Positions 1-8,334 of a stretch of 64,000 nt of DNA are shown here, piece by piece. The first letter of the stretch is position 1, and every line of letters starts with the position of its first letter. Made by a program: the position numbers and the translations under genes. This DNA is from Bog-756 sp963701325 (GTDB lineage: Bacteria > Actinomycetota > Acidimicrobiia > Acidimicrobiales > RAAP-2): contig OY969604.1 of assembly GCA_963701325.1 (NCBI GenBank), positions 62,001 through 126,000 on the forward strand, given 5' to 3'. Under the pieces are notes generated by a model. It saw only the letters and a list, made by a program, of their open reading frames with translations. It did not search any database and was not told the origin of the DNA.

Positions 1-1
1 C

Positions 2-1177
2 ACCCCGATCTTCGAGGACGCCTCGATCTTCCGCCGGGGGATCGGTGAGGGGAGCGACGTCGTGGGCAAGGAGATGTACGAGTTCGAGGACCGCGGCGGC
101 AGGCTCCTGGCCCTGCGACCGGAGGGGACCGCCCCGATGGTGCGGGCATTCGTCCAGCACCGTCCGTCGCTGCCGTGGAAGGCCTGGTACGCAACCCCGG
201 CCTTCCGCTACGAGCGTCCGCAGGCCGGCCGGTACCGCCAGCACCATCAGGTGGGGGTGGAAGCCCTCGGACCGTCCGACCCTGACCTCGATGTGGAGGT
301 GATCGCGCTCGCCGACGGCTTCTTCCGGTCGCTCGGACTGCGCAGCTTCTCGCTCCGGCTCAACTCGATGGGGGACGGTCTCTGTCGACCGGCGTACCTC
401 GACCTGCTGCGCGGGTATCTCGCGTCCCGCCGCCCGCAACTCTGCGGCGAGCACCGGGACCGGTTGGAGGCCAACCCGTTGCGGGTGCTCGACTGCAAGC
501 TCGAGGCCTGCCGCACGGCGACGCAGGACGCGCCCCGGCTCGTCGACCACCTCTGCGATCCCTGTCGCGAGCACTTCGAGCGGGTCCGGTCCGGCCTCGA
601 CGCACTGGCGGTCCCCTACGTGCTCGACCACCGGCTGGTACGCGGGTTCGACTACTACACCCGGACCACCTTCGAGTTCTCGTCCGCTGCCCTCGAGTCG
701 GCCCAGAACGGGATCGGCGGCGGGGGGCGCTACGACGGCCTCGTCGAGATGCTCGGTGGCCCACCGACCCCGGGCATCGGGTTCGGGATCGGGATCGAGC
801 GGGTCCTCCTGGCCTGTGACGCCGAAGGCTCCTTCCCGGTCGTCCCGGCTCGGCTCGACGCGTTCGTGGTCGACACCACCGGCGGGACGGTCGCCAGGGA
901 CTTGACGGCGGCGCTGCGCGGCGCCGGGCTCTCAGCCGACCGTGCCTTCGACGACCGCTCGATGAAGGCCCAGCTCAAGCTTGCCGACCGGTCCGGCGCG
1001 GCGGTCGCGCTCATCGCCGGTCCGGACGAGGTCGCCTCGGGTACGGTGTCACTCCGGCCCCTGCGCACAGCGGGGGACCAGCGCACCGTGCCGGTCGCGG
1101 AGGTAGTGGACGCGGTGCGTGCCGCCACCCGACCGGGCGGGATCGTCGATCCCGCCCTCGGGCACCAGGCCCCGTGA
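2..1177 (+). CDS. hisS: Histidyl-tRNA synthetase, 5' end cut off by the window edge
   Basis: Charges tRNA-His with histidine in the cytoplasm. The reading frame is already open at the window start (TPIFEDASIF), so the start codon lies upstream; about 391 residues remain. Class II synthetase hallmarks are visible: KEMYEFEDRGG and LRPEGTAPM near the start, the motif 2 region with FRYERPQAGR, the histidine-binding signature RGFDYYTRTTFEF, GGGRYDGL, and motif 3 GFGIGIERVLL. The C-terminal anticodon-binding domain follows. aspS starts 28 bases downstream, so the two are probably cotranscribed. The hisS-aspS pairing is common in bacteria. Confidence 0.95.
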   Translation, partial: TPIFEDASIFRRGIGEGSDVVGKEMYEFEDRGGRLLALRPEGTAPMVRAFVQHRPSLPWKAWYATPAFRYERPQAGRYRQHHQVGVEALGPSDPDLDVEVIALADGFFRSLGLRSFSLRLNSMGDGLCRPAYLDLLRGYLASRRPQLCGEHRDRLEANPLRVLDCKLEACRTATQDAPRLVDHLCDPCREHFERVRSGLDALAVPYVLDHRLVRGFDYYTRTTFEFSSAALESAQNGIGGGGRYDGLVEMLGGPPTPGIGFGIGIERVLLACDAEGSFPVVPARLDAFVVDTTGGTVARDLTAALRGAGLSADRAFDDRSMKAQLKLADRSGAAVALIAGPDEVASGTVSLRPLRTAGDQRTVPVAEVVDAVRAATRPGGIVDPALGHQAP

Positions 1178-1205
1178 CCGGCCTGTCACCCGGAAAGGAC
1201 CACCG

Positions 1206-3002
1206 TTGACCGATCCACCCGCGGCCAAGTCTCCGCACGCGCAGCCGGCCTCGTCGACCGGGGCCACCACCATGCGCGACCGGATGTGCGGCTCGGTCGA
1301 CACCAACGATGTGGGTGTCCGGGTCACGGTGTGCGGCTGGGTCGCCAAGCGCCGTGAGCACGGCGAGCACCTGGCCTTTGTCGACCTGCGGGACCACACC
1401 GGCATCGTGCAGTGCGTCGTGCCGGGCACGGTCGACGTCCGGAGCGAGTACGTCGTGGCGGTCGAGGGCGAGGTACGGCACCGGCCCGAGGGGACGGTCA
1501 ACCCCGAGCTCCCGACCGGTGAGGTCGAGCTCGGCGACTGCACGGTCACCGTGCTCAATGTCGCGGAGCCGCCTCCCTTCGCCGTGGACGACCGGGTCGA
1601 GGTCGACGAGGTGGTGCGGCTCACCAACCGCTTCGTGGACCTGCGCCGGCCTCGGATGCAGGCCAACCTCCGGGTGCGGGCCACGGTCAACCGCGCGTTG
1701 CGGGCGGCCATGGACCGGCAGGGTTTCGTCGAGGTCGAGACGCCAATGCTCTGGGCGCCGACCCCCGAGGGGGCCCGCGAGTTCGCAGTGCCCAGCCGGC
1801 TCCACCCGGGGTCCTGTTACGTGCTGCCCCAGAGTCCCCAGCTGGCCAAGCAGCTCCTCATGGTGGCCGGGGTCGACCGCTACTTCCAGATCGCCCGCTG
1901 CCTGCGGGACGAGGATCTGCGTGCCGAGCGCCAGTTCGAGTTCTCCCAACTCGACGTCGAGGCATCCTTCGTCGATCAGGAGGACATCCTCGGCTTCGTG
2001 TCCGAGGCCGTCCTCGACGCGGCCGAGGCGGTCACCGGGGAGCGGCCCGGACCGGTGCCGCGGATGACCTGGGCCGAGGCCGTCGACCGCTACGGGTCGG
2101 ACAAGCCCGACCTCCGCTTCGGCATGGAACTGGTCGACCTCTCCGAGCTCTTCGCCGGCACCGAGGTCAGGGCGTTCGGGGCGCCCTGCGTGAAGGCCAT
2201 CGTGCTCGAGGGCGGGGCATCACTCGGCCGCTCTCGGCTGGACGCGCTCACCGAACGGGCCAAGGCCCTCGGGGCCAAGGGGTTGGCCTGGTTCCGGGTA
2301 CAACCCGGAGCGGACCGCACGGCCGATCTGGATTCGCCGCTCAACCGCTTCCTCTCGGACGACGAGCGGAGCGGCCTCCTGGCCGCCACCGGTGCCGCGG
2401 TCGGGGATCTCGTCCTGGTGGTGGCCGACCAGTACCGCGAAGCCTGTGCCGTGCTCGGCGCGCTGCGGTCGGATCTCGGCGGCAGGCCGGTCTCCGAGGG
2501 TCCGTACCGCTACCTCTGGGTGGTGGACTTCCCGTTGTTCGACGGGGTCGACGACGAAGGCCGCCCGATCGCCGCCCACCACCCGTTCACCATGCCCCAC
2601 CCCGACGACATCGACCGGCTCGAATCGGACCCGGCCTCGGTGCGGAGCCAGGCCTACGACCTGGTCCTCAACGGATGGGAGCTCGGCTCGGGCAGTGTCC
2701 GTGTGCACCGGGCTGACATCCAACGGCGCATCTTCTCGGTCCTCGGTCTCGGCGACGAGGAGATCGCCTCGCGCTTCGGCTTCCTGCTGGGTGCCTTCCG
2801 GTTCGGTGCACCGCCGCACGCGGGCTTCGCAGTCGGCATCGACCGCCTGGCCGCCATCTTCGCCGGCGAGGACAGCATCCGCGAGGTCATCGCCTTCCCG
2901 AAGACGCAGTCCGGATGGGACCCGATGACCGACGCGCCCAAGCCCCTCGCTCCAGGCGCGCTCGCCGAGCTCGGGCTGCGACCTCTGCCCGCGGCGGAGT
3001 GA
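1206..3002 (+). CDS. aspS: Aspartyl-tRNA synthetase
   Basis: Class II synthetase of 598 residues, the usual bacterial length. It shows an N-terminal OB-fold anticodon domain, the QSPQLAKQLLM block, motif 2 CLRDEDLRAERQFEF, the GAD-type insertion, and motif 3 GFAVGIDRLAAIFAG. The TTG start at 1206 is chosen because GGAAAGGA lies six bases upstream (1192-1199); an ATG at 1272 is a shorter alternative. In the anticodon domain the sequence RREHG places His where E. coli has a Leu (Leu30). In characterised enzymes His at this place goes with a non-discriminating AspRS that also charges tRNA-Asn for GatCAB amidation. That reading is an inference from one position. Confidence 0.95.
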   Translation: MTDPPAAKSPHAQPASSTGATTMRDRMCGSVDTNDVGVRVTVCGWVAKRREHGEHLAFVDLRDHTGIVQCVVPGTVDVRSEYVVAVEGEVRHRPEGTVNPELPTGEVELGDCTVTVLNVAEPPPFAVDDRVEVDEVVRLTNRFVDLRRPRMQANLRVRATVNRALRAAMDRQGFVEVETPMLWAPTPEGAREFAVPSRLHPGSCYVLPQSPQLAKQLLMVAGVDRYFQIARCLRDEDLRAERQFEFSQLDVEASFVDQEDILGFVSEAVLDAAEAVTGERPGPVPRMTWAEAVDRYGSDKPDLRFGMELVDLSELFAGTEVRAFGAPCVKAIVLEGGASLGRSRLDALTERAKALGAKGLAWFRVQPGADRTADLDSPLNRFLSDDERSGLLAATGAAVGDLVLVVADQYREACAVLGALRSDLGGRPVSEGPYRYLWVVDFPLFDGVDDEGRPIAAHHPFTMPHPDDIDRLESDPASVRSQAYDLVLNGWELGSGSVRVHRADIQRRIFSVLGLGDEEIASRFGFLLGAFRFGAPPHAGFAVGIDRLAAIFAGEDSIREVIAFPKTQSGWDPMTDAPKPLAPGALAELGLRPLPAAE

Positions 3003-3012
3003 GGGCGCACCG

Positions 3013-4374
3013 TTGGCAGGCGACGACCTGTTCTCCGGGGCGGCGCGTGAGCACCTCGAGCAGCGGGCCCCGCTGGCGGCGCGGCTGCGCCCACGGTCGC
3101 TCGACGAGATCGTGGGCCAGCAGCACCTCGTCGGACCCGGCGCCCCGCTGCGCGCGCTCATCGAGTCGGACCGGCTGACCTCGGCCATCCTCTGGGGTCC
3201 GCCGGGCACCGGCAAGACGACCCTGGCCGCGGTGGTGGCGGCGGCCACGGCCAAGCGGTTCGTCCCCCTGTCGGCGGTGAGCGCCGGGGTCAAAGACGTG
3301 CGGGAAGTGGTCGAGGGCGCCCGGCGGCTCCTCGGGGAGCAGGGCCGCGGCACGATCCTCTTCCTCGACGAGGTCCACCGGTTCAACCGCTCCCAGCAGG
3401 ACGCCCTGCTCCCGTCGGTCGAAGAGGGACTGCTGGTGCTGATCGGTGCGACCACCGAGAACCCGTTCTTCGAGGTCAACGCACCGCTGCTCTCGCGGTC
3501 GACCCTCTGGCGCCTGGAGCCCCTCTCGGAGGACGAACTGTCCGAGGTCGTCGCCCGCGCGCTGGCCGCAGAGGGGGCCGCGGCCGACCCGGAGGCGGTG
3601 GCCGCGCTGGTGGGCCTGGCCGACGGGGACGCACGCGCGGTGCTCACCACCCTCGAGGTGGCCCTCGCCCTGGCAGGCCCGCGACCGGTCGCCCTCGACG
3701 ATGTGGAGCGGGCACGGCACACCCGCCTCCAGCACTACGGGGAGGACGACCACTACGACCAGGTCAGCGCCTTCATCAAGTCGGTGCGGGGTTCCGACCC
3801 CGACGGCGGTCTCTACTGGCTGGCCCGGATGCTCGAGTCGGGGGAGGATGCCCGGTTCATCGCCCGCCGACTGGTGATCCTGGCCAGCGAGGACATCGGG
3901 GAGGCCGACCCGCTCGCGCTAGTGGTGGCTGATGCCGCGGCCCGGGCGGTCGAGTTCGTCGGCCTCCCCGAGGCCCAGCTCAACCTGGCCCAGGCGGTCG
4001 TGCACCTCGCCTGTGCACCCAAATCGAACCGGGTCACGGTCGCCCTCGGGCGGGCTGTTCGGGACGTACGCGACGGGCCCCGGGGCGACGTGCCCACCCA
4101 TCTGCGCGACGCCCACTACCGCAGCGCTGCGGCCATCGGGCACGGCGAAGGCTACGAGTACCCGCACGATCATCCCGATGCGTTCGTGGCCCAGGAGTAC
4201 CGACCGGCCGGCGTGGCCTCCACCCGCTACTACGAACCGAGTGACCGCGGGCACGAGGCAGTGGTGTCCGAGCGGCTCCGCCGGTGGCGGGCAGGTGGGG
4301 ACGAACCGTTGGCATCCCAGTCGGGGGTCGATGATCCGGTGGTACCCGACCCGGCGGCTGATGGGGAAGACTGA
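3013..4374 (+). CDS. rarA: Replication-associated recombination protein A (AAA+ ATPase RarA/MgsA)
   Basis: A 453-residue clamp-loader-like AAA+ ATPase acting at stalled replication forks. Walker A is GPPGTGKT (residues 62-69) and Walker B is FLDE (117-120) followed by VHRFNRSQQ. The sensor region GATTENPFF and the arginine-finger segment LLSRSTLW follow. The C-terminal tetramerisation domain of the family is recognisable (LQHYGEDDHYDQVSAFIKSVRGSDPDGGLYWLARML). The start is the TTG at 3013, 10 bases after the aspS stop with GAGGG just upstream. Family assignment is firm; the role in this organism is inferred. Confidence 0.93.
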   Translation: MAGDDLFSGAAREHLEQRAPLAARLRPRSLDEIVGQQHLVGPGAPLRALIESDRLTSAILWGPPGTGKTTLAAVVAAATAKRFVPLSAVSAGVKDVREVVEGARRLLGEQGRGTILFLDEVHRFNRSQQDALLPSVEEGLLVLIGATTENPFFEVNAPLLSRSTLWRLEPLSEDELSEVVARALAAEGAAADPEAVAALVGLADGDARAVLTTLEVALALAGPRPVALDDVERARHTRLQHYGEDDHYDQVSAFIKSVRGSDPDGGLYWLARMLESGEDARFIARRLVILASEDIGEADPLALVVADAAARAVEFVGLPEAQLNLAQAVVHLACAPKSNRVTVALGRAVRDVRDGPRGDVPTHLRDAHYRSAAAIGHGEGYEYPHDHPDAFVAQEYRPAGVASTRYYEPSDRGHEAVVSERLRRWRAGGDEPLASQSGVDDPVVPDPAADGED

Positions 4375-4378
4375 CCGC

Positions 4379-7300
4379 ATGCGGGCGTCGAGATCGCGGG
4401 GCCTGGCGTCGCTGCGGCTGGCCGCGGTGCCCGTCGCACTGACCCTGCTCGCAGGATTCTGGTCCGGAGCAGCGACTGCGGCGCCGGCGCACCCGCTCGC
4501 GATGGTCCGCCTGGTGGGCGCCGGCACCAGCATTCCGTCCGGAGCCACGGTGGTGGGCGCGACCGATCCGGCGTCCACCGTCGAGGCCGAGGTGGTCCTC
4601 CGTCCGCGTGATCCGGCCGCGCTCGACGCGTTCGTGCGTTCCGTGTCGACGCCGGGGAGCCCGCAGTTCCGCCGCTACCTCCCGCGGGGCCGGTTCGGAG
4701 CTGTCTTCGGGCCCGATGCCGCGACGGTGACCGCCGCCCGGGACTGGCTCTCCTCGACCGGCCTCGTGGTCGGTCCGACCGCTCCGGACGGCCTCTTCAT
4801 CCCGGTCTCGGGTTCGGCCACCGAGGTGGAGCGGAGCTTCTCGGTTTCCCTCGTCCAGGCCCGGTTGCGGAACGGATCGGTGACCCGGGTCGGCCTCGGC
4901 GATCCCGAGGTGCCCGCCGCGCTCGCCGGGGACATCCAGGGGGTCATCGGCCTGTCCGACGCCTCGCTCCTCCATCCGCAGATCGTCCTGGGTGGCGGTG
5001 GCGCGAGCACGGCACGGCCCCCGGCGGCCGCCTCGCCGCGGTCCGGTGCCCACCCGCTCCAGGTCGGCCCCTCTCCGTGCCCCGAGGCGAGCCAGGTGGC
5101 GAGCGCCTTCAACGGGTGGACCGCGAACCAGTTGGCCTCGACCTATGGCCTCTCGACCCTCTACGGCGGGGGCCGCTCGGGCGCGGGCCAGACCGTCGGC
5201 GTCTACGAGCTCGAGTCCTACGACCCGAGTGACATCCAGACCTACGAGTCCTGCTACGGGCTCGGAGTGCCGGTCACCGACGTCACCGTCGACGGTGGTG
5301 CGGGCCCGCCGACCGAGGACGGTGAGGCTGCGCTGGACATCGAGATGGTGGCGGGGCTTGCGCCCTCGTCGTCGGTGCTCGTCTACACGGGTCCGCAGGT
5401 CGGGACCGGACCGATCGACACGTACGCAGCCATGGTGGATGCTGACGCGGCCAAAGTGCTCTCGACGAGTTGGGGCGAGTGCGAGGCCGATATGGACCCG
5501 AGCGACCAAGCGGCGGAAACCGCGCTGTTCGCCCAGGCGGCCACCCAGGGACAGACCGTGCTGGCCGCCTCGGGCGACTCGGGCTCGAGCGACTGCTTCG
5601 ACGTCCTGCATCCGGCAGGTAGCCAGACGCTCGCGGTGGACGACCCCGCCGACCAGCCCGACGTGACCGGCGTGGGAGGCACCTCGCTGACCGCGGCGAA
5701 CTCGAACGCCCCGTCCGAGTCGGTCTGGAACAACTGGGACGCCAGCAGCATGACCGGTGGCGCAGGGGGAGGGGGCAACTCGACGGTGTTCGTCGCTCCC
5801 TTCTGGCAGCAGGTGCCCGGCGCCGAGATCCCGGACACCGTGCGCACCTGCGGACCCCACGCCGACCAGCAGTGCCGTGAGGTTCCCGACGTCGCCGCCT
5901 CGGCCGACCCGGACCACGGCGTCGTCATCTTCTTCGACGGGCACTGGTCGCCGGTAGGGGGGACCAGTGCGGCGGCCCCGCTCTGGGCCGGACTGCTCGC
6001 CGACACCAATCAGGGCTGCAACACCCCGGCCGGACTGCTCGGTCCCGAGCTCTACCAGTCCGGGGCTGCCTCCTCCGAGAACGACATCACCACCGGGAGC
6101 AACAGCATCTTCCCGGGGATGACCGGCGGACTGTTCGACGCGCACGTGGGCTACGACCTGGCCTCGGGGTGGGGGAGTCCCCGTGCCGCCTCGCTGCTCG
6201 GCCTGTTCTCCGGAGCGGCTGCCGGTTGCCCCGCCGTCACCGGGCTCTCCCCGTCGTCGGGCAAGGCCTCAGGCGGCCAGACGGTGGTCGTCAACGGCTC
6301 CGGGTTCGGCACCGGCACACCGACCGTCCGGTTCGGTGGTACGGCAGCGACCGTCGTTTCGCACACCCCGAGCTCGCTGACGGTGACCACCCCCGACGTG
6401 GTCACCGGTCAGCAGTCGGTGGTCACGGTCACCACCACCGGTCCGGCCGCGGGCACGAGCGCCGCAGTTCCCTCGTCGACGTTCACCTTCATCTCCCCGC
6501 GGGTGACCTCGGTGATCCCGATCAAAGGTCCGACCACCGGGGGCGGACAGGTCACCATCGCCGGCTCCGACTTCGGCGGCGCGACCTCGGTCCGATTCGG
6601 CACCAGCGCCGCAGGATCCTTCACGGTGACCTCGCCAGGATCGATCGTGGCCACCGTGCCCGCCGGGCCTGCCGGAGGGGCGACCGTGGACGTCTCGGTG
6701 ACCTCCCCGGACGGGACGAGCCCGCAGGTCGGCTCCGATCGCTACATCTACGCCCTGCCGGGCTACTGGCTGGTCGCCTCCGACGGCGGCATCTTCGACT
6801 TCGGTCACGCCGGGTTCTACGGATCGACCGGCAACCTGACCCTCAACCAGCCGGTGGTCGGGATGGCCGCGACCCCCGACGGCAAGGGCTACTGGCTGGT
6901 CGCCTCCGACGGCGGCATCTTCGCCTACGGCGATGCCGGCTTCTACGGTTCGACCGGCAACCTCACGCTCAACCGCCCGGTGGTCGGCATGGCCGCGACC
7001 CCTGACGGCAAGGGCTACTGGCTGGTCGCCTCCGACGGCGGCATCTTCGCCTACGGCGACGCCGGCTTCCACGGCTCGACCGGAGGGATCACGCTCAACC
7101 GCCCGGTGGTCGGGATGGCTTCGACCCCCGACGGCAAGGGGTACTGGCTGGTCGCCTCTGACGGCGGCATCTTCGCCTTCGGCGACGCCGGCTTCCACGG
7201 CTCGACCGGCAACCTCATCCTCAACCGCCCGGTGGTCGGGACGGCTTCGACCCCAGACGGCAAGGGCTACTGGCTGGTCGCCTCCGACGGGGGCATCTTC

Positions 7301-7507
7301 GCCTTCGGCGATGCCGGCTTCTACGGCTCGACCGGCAACCTGACCCTCAACCGCCCGGTGGTCGGCATGGCGCCCTCACTGACCGGCAAGGGCTACTGGC
7401 TGGTCGCCTCCGACGGCGGCATCTTCGCCTACGGCGATGCCCGGTTCTTCGGATCGACGGGCGGGATCACCCTCAACCGCCCGGTGGTGGGGATGACCTC
7501 GACCTGA
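4379..7507 (+). CDS. Secreted S53 (sedolisin/kumamolisin-type) peptidase with IPT/TIG domains and C-terminal 42-residue repeats
   Basis: A 1042-residue exported protein. Residues 1-35 look like a signal peptide ending AATAA. An S53 propeptide domain lies at about 70-200 (VVLRPRDPAALDAFV...). The catalytic domain spans about 250-610: Glu316 and Asp320 in GEAALD, oxyanion Asp400 in AASGDSG, nucleophile Ser530 in VGGTSAAAP, and the calcium-site region VGYDLASGWGSP (Asp593). Two IPT/TIG immunoglobulin-like domains follow (about 618-705 and 707-790). Six tandem 42-residue repeats beginning GYWLVASDGGIF occupy 795 to the C terminus. S53 enzymes are acid-active endopeptidases, which would fit an acidophile (inference). 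The ATG at 4379 follows GGGAAG and directly precedes the signal peptide; an in-frame ATG at 4361 overlaps rarA. Confidence 0.9.
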   Translation: MRASRSRGLASLRLAAVPVALTLLAGFWSGAATAAPAHPLAMVRLVGAGTSIPSGATVVGATDPASTVEAEVVLRPRDPAALDAFVRSVSTPGSPQFRRYLPRGRFGAVFGPDAATVTAARDWLSSTGLVVGPTAPDGLFIPVSGSATEVERSFSVSLVQARLRNGSVTRVGLGDPEVPAALAGDIQGVIGLSDASLLHPQIVLGGGGASTARPPAAASPRSGAHPLQVGPSPCPEASQVASAFNGWTANQLASTYGLSTLYGGGRSGAGQTVGVYELESYDPSDIQTYESCYGLGVPVTDVTVDGGAGPPTEDGEAALDIEMVAGLAPSSSVLVYTGPQVGTGPIDTYAAMVDADAAKVLSTSWGECEADMDPSDQAAETALFAQAATQGQTVLAASGDSGSSDCFDVLHPAGSQTLAVDDPADQPDVTGVGGTSLTAANSNAPSESVWNNWDASSMTGGAGGGGNSTVFVAPFWQQVPGAEIPDTVRTCGPHADQQCREVPDVAASADPDHGVVIFFDGHWSPVGGTSAAAPLWAGLLADTNQGCNTPAGLLGPELYQSGAASSENDITTGSNSIFPGMTGGLFDAHVGYDLASGWGSPRAASLLGLFSGAAAGCPAVTGLSPSSGKASGGQTVVVNGSGFGTGTPTVRFGGTAATVVSHTPSSLTVTTPDVVTGQQSVVTVTTTGPAAGTSAAVPSSTFTFISPRVTSVIPIKGPTTGGGQVTIAGSDFGGATSVRFGTSAAGSFTVTSPGSIVATVPAGPAGGATVDVSVTSPDGTSPQVGSDRYIYALPGYWLVASDGGIFDFGHAGFYGSTGNLTLNQPVVGMAATPDGKGYWLVASDGGIFAYGDAGFYGSTGNLTLNRPVVGMAATPDGKGYWLVASDGGIFAYGDAGFHGSTGGITLNRPVVGMASTPDGKGYWLVASDGGIFAFGDAGFHGSTGNLILNRPVVGTASTPDGKGYWLVASDGGIFAFGDAGFYGSTGNLTLNRPVVGMAPSLTGKGYWLVASDGGIFAYGDARFFGSTGGITLNRPVVGMTST
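6761..7504 (+). repeat. Six tandem 126-bp coding repeats (42-aa units) at the 3' end of the S53 peptidase gene
   Basis: Units start at 6761, 6887, 7013, 7139, 7265 and 7391, exactly 126 bp apart; the last is cut to 38 residues by the stop codon. Each encodes GYWLVASDGGIF, then F/YGDAGFYGSTG, then LNRPVVGMA and TPDGK. DNA identity between units is high, including at third codon positions, which suggests recent duplication or gene conversion. The regular Trp/Gly/Asp pattern resembles blades of a beta-propeller, but I cannot confirm a fold. Confidence 0.95.
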
Positions 7508-7565
7508 CCGGCCCGTTTCGGGCATCGCGTGGCCCGGAGAGCCCCGGGTCGCGGATCGGGCGATC

Positions 7566-7571
7566 TAAGCT
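7566..7571 (+). promoter_or_regulatory. TAAGCT -10 box, likely leaderless start
   Basis: The TANNNT hexamer ends 9 nt before the ATG at 7581, and there is no Shine-Dalgarno sequence. The same arrangement recurs before many genes in this window. Confidence 0.5.
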
Positions 7572-7580
7572 GATCCGATC

Positions 7581-7982
7581 ATGACCGCTGGAGAGATCGC
7601 CGTCCTGGTGGCGAGCATCGCCTGCGTGATCGCAGTGGCCGCCCTGCTGCTGGCTGTGGCCTCGCTCCGCCGCCAGGTGCAGCGGCTCGGCGCGCTGGCC
7701 GACGAGCTCCGCCGGCAGACCGTCCCCCTCGTCGCGGACGCCCACCGCGTGGTCGGGCAGGCGGCCACCGAGATGGAACGGGTCGGCGCCGTCCTCGACA
7801 CGACCGAGTCGGTGCACGCGACGGTGGACTCGGCTTCGCGTCTCGCCTACCGCGCATTCGCCAACCCGGTGGTGAAGGTCCTGGCTGTCCGCGCCGGTGC
7901 CGCGACCGGGATCCGTCGGCTCGCGTCGCGGGAGACCGCTCCGCGCAATGGCGCGTCCGTTCCCCGCGATCGGAGCCGGTGA
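7581..7982 (+). CDS. DUF948-like small membrane protein
   Basis: 133 residues. Residues 5-27 form one transmembrane helix (EIAVLVASIACVIAVAALLLAVA). A heptad-rich amphipathic segment follows (LRRQVQRLGALADELRRQTVPLVADAHRVV and on), which is the layout of DUF948 proteins. The C terminus is basic. It overlaps the next gene by 4 bp (GTGA), and the pair sits directly before alaS, as a DUF948 gene does in many actinobacteria. Function unknown; membrane anchoring with a cytoplasmic or periplasmic coiled coil is all the sequence supports. Confidence 0.7.
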   Translation: MTAGEIAVLVASIACVIAVAALLLAVASLRRQVQRLGALADELRRQTVPLVADAHRVVGQAATEMERVGAVLDTTESVHATVDSASRLAYRAFANPVVKVLAVRAGAATGIRRLASRETAPRNGASVPRDRSR

Positions 7983-8323
7983 TCGTCGTTCCACGGCGGG
8001 CCTTCTGGCTGATGACCGGAGCAGTGGCCGGTGCCGGCTCGGCGCTCTGGGCCGAGCGCAAGGTCCGGCACACCCTCGAGCAGGCGGCGGCACGGCTCGC
8101 ACCCGAGGCGCTGGCGACAGAGGTCGGTCGGTCGGCCCGTCAGGTGGCAGGGCAGACCGGCAAGCGGGTGCGGGACGCGGTGGCCTCCGGGCGATCCGAG
8201 AAGCAACGCCGTGAGTCCGAGCTCTGGGACCAGCTGGCCTCGTCCGGCGCCGTCGCGCCCGACGGTGTCCCGACCATCGGAGGGGACACCCGGCGAGAAT
8301 CAGCCTCTCACCTGGGCACGTAG
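7979..8323 (+). CDS. Small membrane-associated protein before alaS (DUF6167-like position)
   Basis: 114 residues, starting at a GTG that overlaps the previous stop (GTGA). The N terminus has a short hydrophobic stretch (AFWLMTGAVAGAGSALWAE) followed by charged helical sequence (RKVRHTLEQAAARLAPEALATEVG). Position and layout match the small protein between a DUF948 gene and alaS in streptomycetes. I know no function for it. The coupled start argues that it is a real gene. Confidence 0.6.
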   Translation: MIVVPRRAFWLMTGAVAGAGSALWAERKVRHTLEQAAARLAPEALATEVGRSARQVAGQTGKRVRDAVASGRSEKQRRESELWDQLASSGAVAPDGVPTIGGDTRRESASHLGT

Positions 8324-8326
8324 GAT
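8321..8326 (+). promoter_or_regulatory. TAGGAT -10 box before alaS
   Basis: The hexamer ends 8 nt before the GTG at 8335. It overlaps the stop codon of the preceding gene. It supports 8335 rather than the TTG at 8326 as the alaS start. Confidence 0.4.
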
Positions 8327-8334
8327 TGCCGGTC

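Noticed and set aside
4034..6145. 703-aa open frame on the minus strand
   Set aside because: It is antisense to rarA and the S53 peptidase, with an Arg/Gly/His-rich composition typical of the shadow frame of a high-G+C gene.
6761..7504. Regularly spaced repeats as a CRISPR array
   Set aside because: The period is 126 bp with no short spacers, and the repeats are in frame inside the S53 peptidase gene.
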